From: Bradyrhizobium sp. Rc3b
Lineage (GTDB): Bacteria > Pseudomonadota > Alphaproteobacteria > Rhizobiales > Xanthobacteraceae
Length of the DNA stretch: 64,000 bases
Direction: 5' to 3'
Assembly: GCF_900114915.1 (NCBI RefSeq)
Contig: NZ_FOUS01000002.1
Span: 434,001 to 498,000, forward strand
Made by a program: the position numbers and the translations under genes. Below are positions 50,985 to 60,495 of the stretch, piece after piece (positions within the stretch are counted from its first letter, which is position 1; the number at the start of each line of letters is the position of its first letter). The notes under the pieces are model-generated. The model searched no databases and had not been told where the DNA came from. It was given only the letters and a program-made list of their open reading frames with translations.

Positions 50985-52201
50985 CCGACGTCGCCGTCAT
51001 CGGGGCCGGTCCCGCCGGGCTGATGGCGGCGGAGATGCTGGCGCAGGGCGGCGCGCGCGTCACCGTGTACGACGCGATGCCGTCCGCGGGCCGAAAATTC
51101 CTGATGGCCGGCCGCGGCGGGCTCAACCTCACCCACAGCGAGCCGCTGCTGGATTTCATGGCGCGCTATCGCGAGGCCGCACCGAAGCTGCAGGCGGCGG
51201 TCGAGGCGTTTTCGCCGGACGCGCTCCGTGCGTGGAGCGACGCGCTGGGCGAGCCGACCTTCGTCGGCACCAGCGGGCGCGTCTTTCCGAAGGCGTTCAA
51301 GGCCTCGCCCTTGCTGCGCGCGTGGCTCCGGCGGCTCGATGCGAGCGGCGTGCGGTTTGCCTTTCGTCATCGCTGGACCGGCTGGGACGGTGAGGGGCGG
51401 CTGGTGTTTCGAGCGCCCGATGGCGCAGCGGCCGTCACTGCCAGCGCCACCGTGCTCGCGCTTGGCGGCGCCAGTTGGCCGCGGCTGGGGTCGGATGGCA
51501 GCTGGGCCGACATCCTTGCCGCGAAGGGCGTTGCCATCTCAAAGCTGCGGCCAGCCAATTCCGGCTTCACGGTCGCCTGGTCCGATGTGTTCCGCGATCG
51601 TTTCGAGGGCCAGCCGCTCAAGGGCGTGGCGCTGACGATCGGCGCGCATACGGTGCGCGGCGAAGCCATGATCACCCGTATCGGCATCGAAGGCGGCTCG
51701 ATCTACGCGCTGTCGGCGGAGTTACGGGAGGAGGTGCTCAGTCTCGGGCAGGCGACGCTTTCGATCGCATTGCGGCCCGACCTCGACGCCGCCGCTCTGA
51801 CCACGCGGCTATCGGGGACGCGCGGCAAGCAATCGCTCGCGAACTTCCTGCGCAAGGCGGCGCAATTGTCGCCGGTCGGAATCGGCCTGATGCAGGAGGC
51901 CGCCATCGTGTCCGGCCGGCCACTGGCCGCGTTCTCGCCGGCCGAGCTTGCGCATCTGATCAACACCATTCCGGTGCAGCTCACGGGCGTTGCCCCGATC
52001 GATCGTGCGATCTCGACGGCGGGTGGAATTGGCTTCGACGAGCTCGACGACCACTTCATGCTGCGCAAGCTGCCCGGCGTGTTCGCCGCCGGCGAGATGC
52101 TGGATTGGGAGGCGCCGACCGGCGGATATCTCCTGCAGGCGTCGTTTGCCACTGGCGCTGCGGCGGGCAGGGGCGTGCTGAGCTGGCTCAAGAAATCGTA
52201 G
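50981..52201 (+). CDS. TIGR03862-type flavoprotein (BaiN/HI0933-like), CTG start
   Basis: 406 residues. The FAD dinucleotide fold starts at once (VAVIGAGPAGLMAAEMLAQG), followed by GRKFLMAGRGGLNLTHSEP, and ends with GIGFDELDDHFMLRKLPGVF and GGYLLQASFATGAAAG, the family's FAD-binding C-terminus. Function is an oxidoreductase of unknown substrate. No ATG, GTG or TTG lies near the fold start; CTG at 50981 in the sequence CTGACCGAC gives the expected N-terminus, overlaps the SDR stop in the same way as ATGA overlaps, and has GGGGA upstream. An upstream in-frame start at 50849 would overlap the SDR by 136 bases. Confidence 0.8.
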   Translation: MTDVAVIGAGPAGLMAAEMLAQGGARVTVYDAMPSAGRKFLMAGRGGLNLTHSEPLLDFMARYREAAPKLQAAVEAFSPDALRAWSDALGEPTFVGTSGRVFPKAFKASPLLRAWLRRLDASGVRFAFRHRWTGWDGEGRLVFRAPDGAAAVTASATVLALGGASWPRLGSDGSWADILAAKGVAISKLRPANSGFTVAWSDVFRDRFEGQPLKGVALTIGAHTVRGEAMITRIGIEGGSIYALSAELREEVLSLGQATLSIALRPDLDAAALTTRLSGTRGKQSLANFLRKAAQLSPVGIGLMQEAAIVSGRPLAAFSPAELAHLINTIPVQLTGVAPIDRAISTAGGIGFDELDDHFMLRKLPGVFAAGEMLDWEAPTGGYLLQASFATGAAAGRGVLSWLKKS

Positions 52202-52288
52202 GGTGGGCAAAGGCGCGAAGCGCCGTGCCCATGATCTTTCGCAGTTACGACGAGAGGTCGTGGGCACGCTTCGCTTTGCCCACCCTAC
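52198..52288. repeat. palindromic repeat, GTAGGGTGGGC family, copy 3
   Basis: Arms GTAGGGTGGGCAAAGGCGCG and GCTTTGCCCACCCTAC. The TAG stop codon of the flavoprotein gene is part of the first arm, so the repeat defines the end of the protein. It ends nine bases before the stop of the convergent aldolase-like gene. Confidence 0.88.
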
Positions 52289-52297
52289 GGTGCTCGC

Positions 52298-53377
52298 CTA
52301 CCGCAGCTTGCCCCGCGCCGCCACCGGCAGTGTGCCGATGATCTCCTCGCCACGTACCATCACCACTTCGTCCATCATGTTGACGACGACGCAGACATGG
52401 TTCGGCACGATGCGGACGACGTCGCCGACATTGGGCCGCGTGTTGCTGCGGGAGAGATCGAGGAAGCCGTGCTCCTCGGCGAAGCGCGCGATCTTGGCTT
52501 CGGGATGCTCCAGGATCAGGCCGTGTCCGTCGAGACCGCCGGTATCAGTGGTGAGCGTCTTCGAGCCGGCATCGAGGATGCCGCGCTCGGGCGCGGCGCG
52601 GCTCACCACGGTCGAATAGATGTGCAGCGCGCAGTCGTCCCAGGTCGCGGAGCCCGCCGCGACCTGCATGCGGTCGTTGTAGATGTAGGTGCCGAAGCGA
52701 TGCTCGGTACCGCCCTTGAGCTTGCCGATATTCTTCAGGTTCGGCGTGCCGCCGGTCGAGACGATTTTTGCGTCCAGCCCGTGCGCGCGCACGCCGACCA
52801 GCGCCTCGTCGTAGAATTTCTGCGCGTCCGCCCAGCCGGTCTCGGTCGGATACAGCATGAAGCCGGCGAACCGCAGCCCCTTGGATGCGGCGATCTCGCG
52901 CGCCAGCGCGATCGCCTCCGCCGGGGTCTCGACGCCGGCGCGCTTGCGCCCCGTATCGCATTCGACCACGACCGAGAGCGGACGGCCCGACGCCGCAGCA
53001 GCCTTGGGCAGGCCGGCGACGACGGTCGAATTGTCGGCGGCCACCGTCATGTTGGCCTTCGCCTGCAGCGCGCCGAGCCGCGCCATCTTCTCTTCGCCGA
53101 GGAGGTTGTAGCTGATCAGGATGTCGTCGATGCCGGCGTTGGCCATGATCTCGGCTTCGCCGAGCTTCTGGCAGGTGATGCCTTTGGCGCCGGCCGCAAC
53201 CTGCATCTTGGCGATGGTCGGGTTCTTGTGGGTCTTGATGTGCGGACGGTTGGCGACACCGGCCTCGTCGCAGGCTTTCTGGATCCGCGCGATGTTGCGC
53301 TCGACCCTGTCCATGTCGATGACGGCGCAGGGTGTGCCGTATTCGCGGGCGATTTTTGCAGCGAGGGGAGTTGTCAT
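52298..53377 (-). CDS. D-threonine aldolase-like PLP enzyme (DSD1/alanine-racemase N-terminal fold)
   Basis: 359 residues, fold type III. PLP lysine in RPHIKTHK (Lys48), phosphate-binding VSTGGTPN, and the C-terminal metal site PNHVCVVVNMMDE with His, Cys and Asp as in D-threonine aldolase and D-serine dehydratase. It would cleave or dehydrate a D-3-hydroxyamino acid. It lies alone, between two palindromic repeats; substrate choice among D-threonine, D-serine and D-3-hydroxyaspartate cannot be settled here. Confidence 0.88.
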   Translation of the reverse strand: MTTPLAAKIAREYGTPCAVIDMDRVERNIARIQKACDEAGVANRPHIKTHKNPTIAKMQVAAGAKGITCQKLGEAEIMANAGIDDILISYNLLGEEKMARLGALQAKANMTVAADNSTVVAGLPKAAAASGRPLSVVVECDTGRKRAGVETPAEAIALAREIAASKGLRFAGFMLYPTETGWADAQKFYDEALVGVRAHGLDAKIVSTGGTPNLKNIGKLKGGTEHRFGTYIYNDRMQVAAGSATWDDCALHIYSTVVSRAAPERGILDAGSKTLTTDTGGLDGHGLILEHPEAKIARFAEEHGFLDLSRSNTRPNVGDVVRIVPNHVCVVVNMMDEVVMVRGEEIIGTLPVAARGKLR

Positions 53378-53396
53378 GAGAGTCGTCTCTTAGTTG

Positions 53397-53445
53397 GCGC
53401 GCATTCTGATCGCAAAACTGGTGCCCACTTTTGCGGAATGCGCGC
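53397..53445. repeat. palindromic repeat, GCGCATTCTGATCGCAAAA family
   Basis: Arms GCGCGCATTCTGATCGCAAA and TTTTGCGGAATGCGCGC around TGGTGCCCAC. Its last base is the last base of the uup stop codon, so the hairpin sits directly at the 3' end of that gene. Confidence 0.75.
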
Positions 53446-55256
53446 TAGGCCTGCTCTATTTCTTCCCGAAGCATTTCAAGTTCGAGCCAGCGCTCTTCAG
53501 CGGCAGACAGTTCATCGTGCGCCTTGGCGATAGCGGCGGAGGTGTCGTCGAATTTCTTGCGATCTTTCGCATAGAGATTGGGATCGTCGAGCACGCGCTG
53601 CAGTTTTGCAATATCGGCCTGCAGCGTTTCCATTTTCTTCGGCAGCGTTTCCAGCGCGTGTTTCTCGTTAAAGCTCAGCTTGCGTTTCGGTGCGGAGGCG
53701 GGAGCAGCGGCGCGCTCCTCCCGCTTCTCCGCAACCGGCTGGGCCTTCGTCGTCTCGCGCTTCAGATCCGCACCGCGCTGGGTCAGCATGTCGCTGTAGC
53801 CACCGGCATATTCGGTCCACTTGCCGTTGCCCTCAGGCGCGATCACCGAGGTGACGACGCGGTCGAGGAAGTCGCGGTCATGGCTGATCAGGATGACGGT
53901 GCCCTCGTAATCGCCGAGCATGTCCTCGAGGACGTCGAGGGTTTCGAGATCGAGGTCGTTGGTCGGCTCGTCCAGCACCAGCAGGTTCGAGGGTTTTGCC
54001 AGCGCGCGCGCCAGCATCAGCCGACCGCGCTCACCGCCCGAGAGCACTTCCACCGGCGTGCCGCGCTGCTCCTGCGCGAACAGAAAGTCCTTCATGTAGC
54101 CGACGACGTGCTTCGGCTTGCCGCCGACCATGATCTGGTCGCCACGACCGCCGGTCAGTGCTTCGGCCAGCGTCGATTTGGGATCGAGGCTTTCGCGGTG
54201 CTGATCGAGCGTCGCTATCTCCAAATTGGCCCCGAGGCGCACCATTCCGGAATCCGGCTCTGCGCCGCCGGTGAGCAGATTGACCAGCGTGGTCTTGCCC
54301 GCGCCATTGGGGCCGATGATGCCGAGCCGGTCGCCGCGCTGGATGCGGGTCGAGAAATTCTCGACGATCTTGCGCTCGCCATAGGCCTTGGTGATGCCCT
54401 TGGCCTCGATCACCAGCTTGCCCGACTGCTCCGCTTCGGCCGCCGCGAGGCTGGCGGTGCCGGCCGTGCCGCGGTAGTTGCGGCGCTGGTCGCGCAGCGT
54501 GTGCAGATTGGCGAGGCGCTTGACGTTGCGCTTGCGCCGGCCGGAGACGCCGTGGCGCAGCCAGTGCTCTTCGTCGACGATCTTGCGGTCGAGCTTGTGC
54601 TGGTCGCGCTCTTCTTCCGCCAGCACCTCGTCGCGCCAGCTCTCGAACGAGGCAAAGCCGCGGTCGATCTGCTTGATCTTGCCGCGGTCGAGCCACGCGG
54701 TGGCGCGCGAGAGATTGGTGAGGAAGCGGCGGTCGTGGCTGATGATCACCAGTGCGCCGCGCCTGGAGTCGAGCTCCTGCTCCAGCCATTCGATGGTGGC
54801 GAGATCGAGATGGTTGGTCGGCTCGTCCAGCAGCAAAATGTCCGGCGAGGGCGCCAGCACATAGGCCAGCGCCGCGCGGCGGGCCTCGCCGCCGGAGAGA
54901 TTGTGCGGTTTCTCGTCACCGGTGAGTCCGAGCTGCTCCAGCAGGTAGCGCGCCTGGTGCTGGTCGTCGCCGGGGGCGAGACCGGACTCGACATAGGCCA
55001 GCGTGGTCTTGTGCTCGCCGAAGTCGGGCTCCTGCGGCAGGTAACGCACGGTGGCGCCGGGCTGCACGAAGCGCGCGCCGCCGTCGGGCTCCACCAGGCC
55101 GGCCGCGATCTTCAGCAGCGTCGACTTGCCCGAGCCGTTGCGACCGATCAGGCAGACGCGCTCGGATGGCGCGACATTGAGCTCGACGCCCGACAACAGC
55201 GGCGTGCCGCCAAAGGTCAGCCTGATGTCTTTCAGTTGGATCAGCGGCGGCGCCAT
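53445..55256 (-). CDS. uup: ABC-F family ATPase (Uup-like)
   Basis: 603 residues with two ABC domains: Walker A at GRNGSGKST (38-46) and GPNGAGKTT, signatures NLSGGEARR and LSGGERGR, Walker B motifs ending LLDEPTNHLDL and VLDEPTNDLDL. After about residue 525 comes a coiled-coil C-terminal domain (KMETLQADIAKLQRVLDD) like that of Uup, which binds nucleic acid or ribosomes. No membrane part. Role: ribosome rescue/assembly or DNA-related maintenance. The start is one base from the stop of the YaiI-type gene. Confidence 0.92.
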   Translation of the reverse strand: MAPPLIQLKDIRLTFGGTPLLSGVELNVAPSERVCLIGRNGSGKSTLLKIAAGLVEPDGGARFVQPGATVRYLPQEPDFGEHKTTLAYVESGLAPGDDQHQARYLLEQLGLTGDEKPHNLSGGEARRAALAYVLAPSPDILLLDEPTNHLDLATIEWLEQELDSRRGALVIISHDRRFLTNLSRATAWLDRGKIKQIDRGFASFESWRDEVLAEEERDQHKLDRKIVDEEHWLRHGVSGRRKRNVKRLANLHTLRDQRRNYRGTAGTASLAAAEAEQSGKLVIEAKGITKAYGERKIVENFSTRIQRGDRLGIIGPNGAGKTTLVNLLTGGAEPDSGMVRLGANLEIATLDQHRESLDPKSTLAEALTGGRGDQIMVGGKPKHVVGYMKDFLFAQEQRGTPVEVLSGGERGRLMLARALAKPSNLLVLDEPTNDLDLETLDVLEDMLGDYEGTVILISHDRDFLDRVVTSVIAPEGNGKWTEYAGGYSDMLTQRGADLKRETTKAQPVAEKREERAAAPASAPKRKLSFNEKHALETLPKKMETLQADIAKLQRVLDDPNLYAKDRKKFDDTSAAIAKAHDELSAAEERWLELEMLREEIEQA

Positions 55257-55257
55257 G

Positions 55258-55761
55258 TCAGCCCTGACTCAAATTCTGGCTCGTCGCGGCCTGATCGGCG
55301 CGGCGGCGCTGGATCCGGCGCAGCGTCTGGTCGAGCGCCGAGAGGAAGGCGGAGCGGTCGCGCGGCGAGAACGAGCGCGGGCCGCCGGTGACTTCGCCGG
55401 CCGAGCGCAGATCCGTCATCAGATTGCGCACCGCCAGCGTCATCCCGATCGACTCCTCCGTGAACGGCTTGCCGTTCGGCGCGATCACGTCGGCGCCAGC
55501 CTTGACGCAGCGGCTCGCCAGCGGAATGTCGGAGGTCACGACGACGTCGCCGGGCTTGACGCGTTCGACGATCCAGTCGTCGGCGGCGTCCATGCCGGCG
55601 CCTGCGGCGATGCGCTCGATCAGCGGATCGTGCGGCACGCGGATGAAATTGCCGGCGACCACGCTCACCGGCACGCCGTGCCGGAGCGCGACGCGATAGA
55701 TTTCGTCCTTTACCGGGCAGGCGTCGGCGTCGACATAGATGCGGGTGGGGGTGTCAGTCAT
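55258..55761 (-). CDS. YaiI/YqxD family (DUF188) PIN-like protein
   Basis: 167 residues. DUF188 shows the acidic pocket [20 protein letters not shown] and further Asp residues in [20 protein letters not shown] and TSDIPLASR, as in PIN-type nucleases. [11 protein letters not shown] and the [14 protein letters not shown] segment are family hallmarks. Molecular function is not established. The start at 55761 matches the homology border. It is probably co-transcribed with uup downstream. Confidence 0.9.
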   Translation of the reverse strand: MTDTPTRIYVDADACPVKDEIYRVALRHGVPVSVVAGNFIRVPHDPLIERIAAGAGMDAADDWIVERVKPGDVVVTSDIPLASRCVKAGADVIAPNGKPFTEESIGMTLAVRNLMTDLRSAGEVTGGPRSFSPRDRSAFLSALDQTLRRIQRRRADQAATSQNLSQG

Positions 55762-55865
55762 TCGCCGCGTGGTACCCCATTCGGGCTGCAAAGGCGAGGG
55801 GATTGACCGGTGTTCCCTGGGGCCTACGATCCGCCCGAAACAACAAGAACAGGGAAGATGACCCC

Positions 55866-56663
55866 ATGCCGAACCGGCTCGAAACCTGGCGCGTCGAGGC
55901 CTACAACACCGCCAAGCAATCCGAAAACAAGATGCATGACGACACGGTGGCGCGCCGCTTCGGCTTTTCCGGCGGGCTGGTCCCGGGCGTCGATGTCTTC
56001 GCCTACATGATGCACGTGCCGGTGGCGCGCTGGGGCCGCGATTTCCTGTCCCGCGGGCTGGTCGAGGCCCGCTTCATCAAGCCGGTCTATGACGGCGAGA
56101 CCGCCGATGTCGATGCGACCGAGCACAACGGCTTGCTGACGATCGAGGTGTTCAGCCGTACCGAGCTCTGCGCGACAGGCACGGCCTCGCTGCCGGCGGC
56201 CGCGCCTGTGGTGTCGCCGAGCGACTATGTCGCGATGCCCGTGGTGGCCGAGCGCAAGCCGGTCAGTCCCGCGACGTTCGAGATGGGCAAATGGCTGGGC
56301 ACGACGCCCCGGCGCTGGGCCGGGCAGGATGCGGCTGACTATCTCGCCGACATCAGGGAAACCGATCCGATCTTTGCGCGCGAAGGACTCGGCCATCCCG
56401 GCCTGATCCAGCGCGTCATGAACCGCGTGCTGGTCGACAACACCATTCTCGGCCCGTGGATCCATGTCGGCAGCCGCATGCAATTGCTGTCGGCGGTACG
56501 CACCGGCGACGAGATCACCGCGCGGGCGAAGGTCACGGCCAATTACGAGAAGAAGGGCCACCGCTTCGTCGAGCTCGACGCGCTCGTCGTCGCCAACGGC
56601 ACCACGCCGCTCGCCCACTGCCAGCACATTGCGATCTACCAGCCGCGCGAGCAGGCGGTGTAG
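55866..56663 (+). CDS. double-hotdog MaoC-like dehydratase family protein
   Basis: 265 residues. The N-terminal hotdog includes [20 protein letters not shown] with a HDD in KMHDDTVA nearby; the C-terminal half has [20 protein letters not shown] and [19 protein letters not shown], the second hotdog. Catalytic dyad residues are not obvious, so it may be a thioesterase or binding protein instead of a hydratase. GGAAGATGACCCC precedes the ATG. It stands alone, followed by a repeat. Confidence 0.75.
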   Translation: MPNRLETWRVEAYNTAKQSENKMHDDTVARRFGFSGGLVPGVDVFAYMMHVPVARWGRDFLSRGLVEARFIKPVYDGETADVDATEHNGLLTIEVFSRTELCATGTASLPAAAPVVSPSDYVAMPVVAERKPVSPATFEMGKWLGTTPRRWAGQDAADYLADIRETDPIFAREGLGHPGLIQRVMNRVLVDNTILGPWIHVGSRMQLLSAVRTGDEITARAKVTANYEKKGHRFVELDALVVANGTTPLAHCQHIAIYQPREQAV

Positions 56664-56671
56664 GGTCTTCG

Positions 56672-56829
56672 CCTCGCCCCGCTTGCGGGGAGAGGCCGAC
56701 GCACGGAACGCGCGGCGGGTGAGGGGGAGTCTCCGCAAGGACGATGAAAGTTGGACTCGCGGAGAGTCCCCCTCACCCGAAGCCTTGCTGCGCTCCGGCT
56801 TCGACCTCTCCCCGCAAGCGGGGAGAGGT
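56672..56829. repeat. palindromic repeat, CTCTCCCGCTTGCGGGAGAGG family, copy 3
   Basis: Arms CCTCGCCCCGCTTGCGGGGA and CCTCTCCCCGCAAGCGGGGA with GGTGAGGGGGAGTCTCCGC facing GCGGAGAGTCCCCCTCACCC. It lies between convergent genes and ends nine bases before the stop of the CoxL-like gene. Confidence 0.88.
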
Positions 56830-56838
56830 GAACGACGA

Positions 56839-59211
56839 CTACGCCGCCTTCGCCTTACCATCCTGGATTGCCCGCCACACGCGCTCCGGGGTCAGCGGCA
56901 TGTCGATGTGCTTCACGCCGTAATCCGAGAGCGCGTCGAGCACCGCGTTCACCACCGTCGACAGGCTGCCGGCGCATCCCGCTTCGCCGCAGCCCTTGCT
57001 GCCGAGCGGATTGGTCGTGGCCGGCACCGGGTGATCGCCGACCGTCATGTTGGGAACGTCCTCGGCGCGCGGCAGGGCGTAGTCCATCAGCGAGCCCGTG
57101 ATCGGCTGGCCGCTCTCGTCGTAGCGGATGTGCTCCATCAGGGCTTGCCCGATGCCCTGGACGACGCCGCCATGGAGCTGGCCTGCGACCAGCAGCGGGT
57201 TGATCACCGTGCCGAAATCGTTGACCGCGCTGTAGCGCACGATCTGCACCACGCCAGTCTCAGGATCGATCTCGACCTCGGCGACGTGACAGCCGTTCGG
57301 AAACGCCGAGGCGACCGGTTCGCTGGTGTGATCGACGTCGAGGCTATCGGGCACGCCTTCCGGCGTCTTGCCGTCGTGCAGCTTCTTGGCGAGCTCCATG
57401 ATGTCGATGCTGCGGTCGGTGCCGGCGATGGTGAAGCTGCCGCCTTCGAATTCGATGTCAGCTTCGGACGCCTCCAGCATATGCGCCGCTGCGCGCTTGC
57501 CTTTCTCGATGACGAGCTTGGCAGCCCCCGCGATGGCCTGGCCGGTTGCCGTGATCGAGCGCGAGCCGCCGGTTCCGTTGCCGGTGTGGACGATGTCGCT
57601 GTCGCCCTGCACCAGCTTGATGCTCTCGAAGGGAACGCCGAGCTGCTCGCTGAGCACCTGCGCGAATGGCGTGGCATGGCCCTGGCCGTAATCGAGCGTG
57701 CCGGTGATGAGCTGCACGGAGCCGTCAGCGTCGAACACGATCTTGCCGAGCTCAGGGCTCGGCGGCGCGGTGACCTCGAGATAGGAGCCGACCGCGATGC
57801 CGCGCAGCTTGCCGGCCTTCTTGCTCTCTTTCTTGCGCTTGGCGAAATTCTCGTGGTCGGAGATCTCGAGCGCCTTGTTGAACACGGCCGGGAAGTCGCC
57901 GCTGTCATAGGTGACTCCGGAGGAGGCCGCGAACGGGATCTGGTTCGGCTTGATGAAGTTGCGCTTGCGCAAGGTCAGCCGGTTGACGCCCATCTCGTCG
58001 GCGGCGCGATCGATCAACCGCTCCATGTAGTAGTTCGCCTCCGGCCGGCCGGCGCCGCGATAGGCGCCCATCAGCGTGGTGTTGGTCAGCACCACCTTGA
58101 TGTCGACGGCCATCAGCGGCGTGCGGTAGACGCTGGAAAAATTCTTGCCGGTGTTGAGCGAGAGCGGCCCCGGCGCGACGCCGGTGATGTAGGCGCCGAG
58201 ATTGCCGTAGCCGGACAGCTTGGCCGCGAGGAAATGCCCCTCGGCGTCGAGCGCGAGCTCGGCATGGATCTTTTGCGCACGTCCATGGCTGTCGGAGAGG
58301 AAGGCAGTCGAGCGCTCGTCGAGCCATTTCACCGGGCGGCCCAGCACTTTCGCCGCGTACAGGATGCACATGTACTCGGGATAGTTGATGTTCTTCATGC
58401 CGAAGGAGCCGCCGACATTGGCGGTGAGGATGCGCACCTTCTCGTTCGGCACTTTCAGGTTCTTGGCGAGGTTGGCGCGGTTGCCGGCGACGCCCTGCGT
58501 CGGCACCTGAAGCGTGTAGCGCTCGGTTGTCTTGTCGTAGGAGGCAAGGCCGACGCGCGGCTCCATCGAGACCACGGCGACGCGGGTGTTCTCGATGTCC
58601 ATCCTGGTGACATGGGCGGCGCTGGCGAAGGCCGCGTTGACCTTGTCCATGTCGCCATAATGGTAGTCGAGCGCCACGTTGTGGGGAATGTGCTCATAGA
58701 GCTGCGGCGCGCCGGGCTTGGCAGCTTCTTCAGGGTCGGTCACAGCCGGCAGCGGCTCGATATCGAGCTCGACCGCCTCGGCGGCGTCGCGCGCCTGCGC
58801 CAGCGTCTCGGCCACGACGAAGGCGACGGGATCGCCGACGAAGCGGACCTTGTCGGTCGCCAGTGGCTGACGGTTGGTCTGGAGCAAAGGCGAGCCGTCG
58901 CGGCTCTTCAGCGGCAGGCCGCAGGTGAAGGGGCCATAGCCCGCGGCATCGAGATCCCTGCCGGTCCACACGCCGAGCACGCCCGGCATCGCCTTGGCGG
59001 CATCAATGCCGATGCCGCGGATGGTGCCATGGGCGTGGGTGGAACGGATGACCACGGCATAGGCCTGGCCGGGTAGGTTGAAATCGTCGGTATAGCGGCC
59101 CTTGCCGCGCACCAGCGTGTCGTCCTCCTTGCGGCGGACGGGCTGCCCGACGCCATATTTTTGCAGTGCAATAGCGTTTTCGAGCGTGGACGATTTGGTG
59201 TGTTCTTGCAT
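56839..59211 (-). CDS. xanthine dehydrogenase family molybdopterin-binding subunit (CoxL-like)
   Basis: 790 residues. GVGQPVRRKEDDTLVRGKGR opens the large subunit; active-site loop TLMGAYRGAGRPEANY has AYRGAGR rather than the AYxCSFR loop of form I CO dehydrogenase; the catalytic glutamate is Glu743 in KGCGEAGCAGS. It is a molybdenum hydroxylase (form II CoxL or aldehyde/xanthine-oxidase type). The FAD and 2Fe-2S subunits are not adjacent, unusual for this class. The start at 59211 is preferred over 59235 and 59325 by size; AGGTC lies upstream. Confidence 0.88.
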   Translation of the reverse strand: MQEHTKSSTLENAIALQKYGVGQPVRRKEDDTLVRGKGRYTDDFNLPGQAYAVVIRSTHAHGTIRGIGIDAAKAMPGVLGVWTGRDLDAAGYGPFTCGLPLKSRDGSPLLQTNRQPLATDKVRFVGDPVAFVVAETLAQARDAAEAVELDIEPLPAVTDPEEAAKPGAPQLYEHIPHNVALDYHYGDMDKVNAAFASAAHVTRMDIENTRVAVVSMEPRVGLASYDKTTERYTLQVPTQGVAGNRANLAKNLKVPNEKVRILTANVGGSFGMKNINYPEYMCILYAAKVLGRPVKWLDERSTAFLSDSHGRAQKIHAELALDAEGHFLAAKLSGYGNLGAYITGVAPGPLSLNTGKNFSSVYRTPLMAVDIKVVLTNTTLMGAYRGAGRPEANYYMERLIDRAADEMGVNRLTLRKRNFIKPNQIPFAASSGVTYDSGDFPAVFNKALEISDHENFAKRKKESKKAGKLRGIAVGSYLEVTAPPSPELGKIVFDADGSVQLITGTLDYGQGHATPFAQVLSEQLGVPFESIKLVQGDSDIVHTGNGTGGSRSITATGQAIAGAAKLVIEKGKRAAAHMLEASEADIEFEGGSFTIAGTDRSIDIMELAKKLHDGKTPEGVPDSLDVDHTSEPVASAFPNGCHVAEVEIDPETGVVQIVRYSAVNDFGTVINPLLVAGQLHGGVVQGIGQALMEHIRYDESGQPITGSLMDYALPRAEDVPNMTVGDHPVPATTNPLGSKGCGEAGCAGSLSTVVNAVLDALSDYGVKHIDMPLTPERVWRAIQDGKAKAA

Positions 59212-59420
59212 GGAATTGACCTGAAAAGCCGGCATTTGCGCATTTTCGCGGCAGCGGGGCACCGGATCCCCTTGAGATAACCCACCACCCCGTTCACGAC
59301 AACGCACGAATGGGCATGGTCCCATGTGATGCGTTGTTGCGCAGGCCGGCTGCGCTGCTAATGTTTCAGGCGAAAAATCAATTCCAGACCGGCCCGACCG
59401 GCCGCGGAAAGACAGTTTGT

Positions 59421-60494
59421 ATGAATGACCACACGCGGCTCCGCGACGGCCATGCGCCGCACGGTGAGCTGGAGGGGTCGATGGCGGCGGTGGCGTTGGC
59501 CACCGAACCGGCTGTCGGCGCGCAGGCGTCGGGAACCGGCGTCTATGCGGCGCTGGACCTCGGCACCAACAATTGCAGGCTGCTGATCGCCTGTCCGACC
59601 CAGGACGGCTTTCGCGTCGTCGATTCCTTCTCGCGCATCATCCGGCTCGGGGAGGGGGTCTCGGCGACCGGCTGTATCAGCGAGGCCGCGATCGAGCGTG
59701 CCATCGCCGCGCTCAGCATCTGCCGTGACAAGATCAATTTGCGCAAAGCGCGCCGGTTGCGGCTGATCGCGACCGAAGCCTGCCGAGCCGCGTCGAATGC
59801 GGAGGGGTTCCGCAGCCGCGTCGCGGCCGAAACTGGCATCGAGCTCGAAGTGATCGACCGCGAGACCGAGGCCGCGCTCGCCGTGCTCGGCTGCTCGCCG
59901 CTGGTCGATCCGCGGGGACGCGGCGCGATCCTGTTTGACATCGGTGGCGGCTCGACCGAGCTGGTGCGGATCGAGCGCGACGCGGACAATCCGGAGCCGC
60001 GGATCAAGGCCTGGATGTCGATCCCGTACGGTGTGGTCACGCTCGCCGAGCAGTTCGGCGGCCGCGACGTGACGCCGGAGATCTACGCCGCGATGGAGCA
60101 GGAGGTCGCGAACCACGTTGCGCCGTTCGCCGAAGTCCACGGCGGCGATCTCGCCGACATGCATCTGCTCGGCACGTCAGGCACTGTGACGACGCTCGCC
60201 GGCATCCATCTCAATCTCGCGCGCTATGACCGCCGCCGCATCGACAGCATCTGGATGAACGATTCCGACATCACCGCGACCATCAACAAACTGCTCGGCA
60301 TGAGCTACGAGGAGCGCGCCGGCAACAGCTGCATCAGCGTCGAGCGCGCCGATCTCGTGCTCGCCGGCTGCGCCATCCTCGATGCTATCAGGCGCGCCTT
60401 TCCGCTGCCGCGCCTGCGCGTTGCCGACCGGGGCCTGCGCGAGGGCATGCTGGTCGAGATGATGCGCGAGGACGGCGCGCTCAGGAGCTGGTGA
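59421..60494 (+). CDS. Ppx/GppA family exopolyphosphatase
   Basis: 357 residues. Actin-like ATPase/phosphatase fold with YAALDLGTNNCRLLIA, the phosphate-binding FDIGGGSTELVRIE and LGTSGTVTTLAGIHL loops, and the helical tail ERADLVLAGCAILDAIRR. It hydrolyses polyphosphate or pppGpp. The N-terminal 35 residues are polar and probably disordered. An in-frame ATG at 59361 would lengthen it; the choice rests on GGAAAG before 59421. The RlmE gene follows one base after its stop, so they are coupled. Confidence 0.92.
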   Translation: MNDHTRLRDGHAPHGELEGSMAAVALATEPAVGAQASGTGVYAALDLGTNNCRLLIACPTQDGFRVVDSFSRIIRLGEGVSATGCISEAAIERAIAALSICRDKINLRKARRLRLIATEACRAASNAEGFRSRVAAETGIELEVIDRETEAALAVLGCSPLVDPRGRGAILFDIGGGSTELVRIERDADNPEPRIKAWMSIPYGVVTLAEQFGGRDVTPEIYAAMEQEVANHVAPFAEVHGGDLADMHLLGTSGTVTTLAGIHLNLARYDRRRIDSIWMNDSDITATINKLLGMSYEERAGNSCISVERADLVLAGCAILDAIRRAFPLPRLRVADRGLREGMLVEMMREDGALRSW

Positions 60495-60495
60495 G

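Noticed and set aside
53394..55391. 665-codon open frame opposite uup
   Set aside because: Shadow of the ABC-F ATPase; residue composition is that of antisense high-GC DNA.
56464..59076. 870-codon open frame opposite the CoxL-like gene
   Set aside because: High-GC antisense artefact: its product has no family features, is rich in Arg, His, Ala and Asp, and the minus strand carries a full molybdoenzyme with all motifs.
56839..59211. form I carbon monoxide dehydrogenase
   Set aside because: The active-site loop is AYRGAGR, not AYxCSFR, and the other cox genes are absent.
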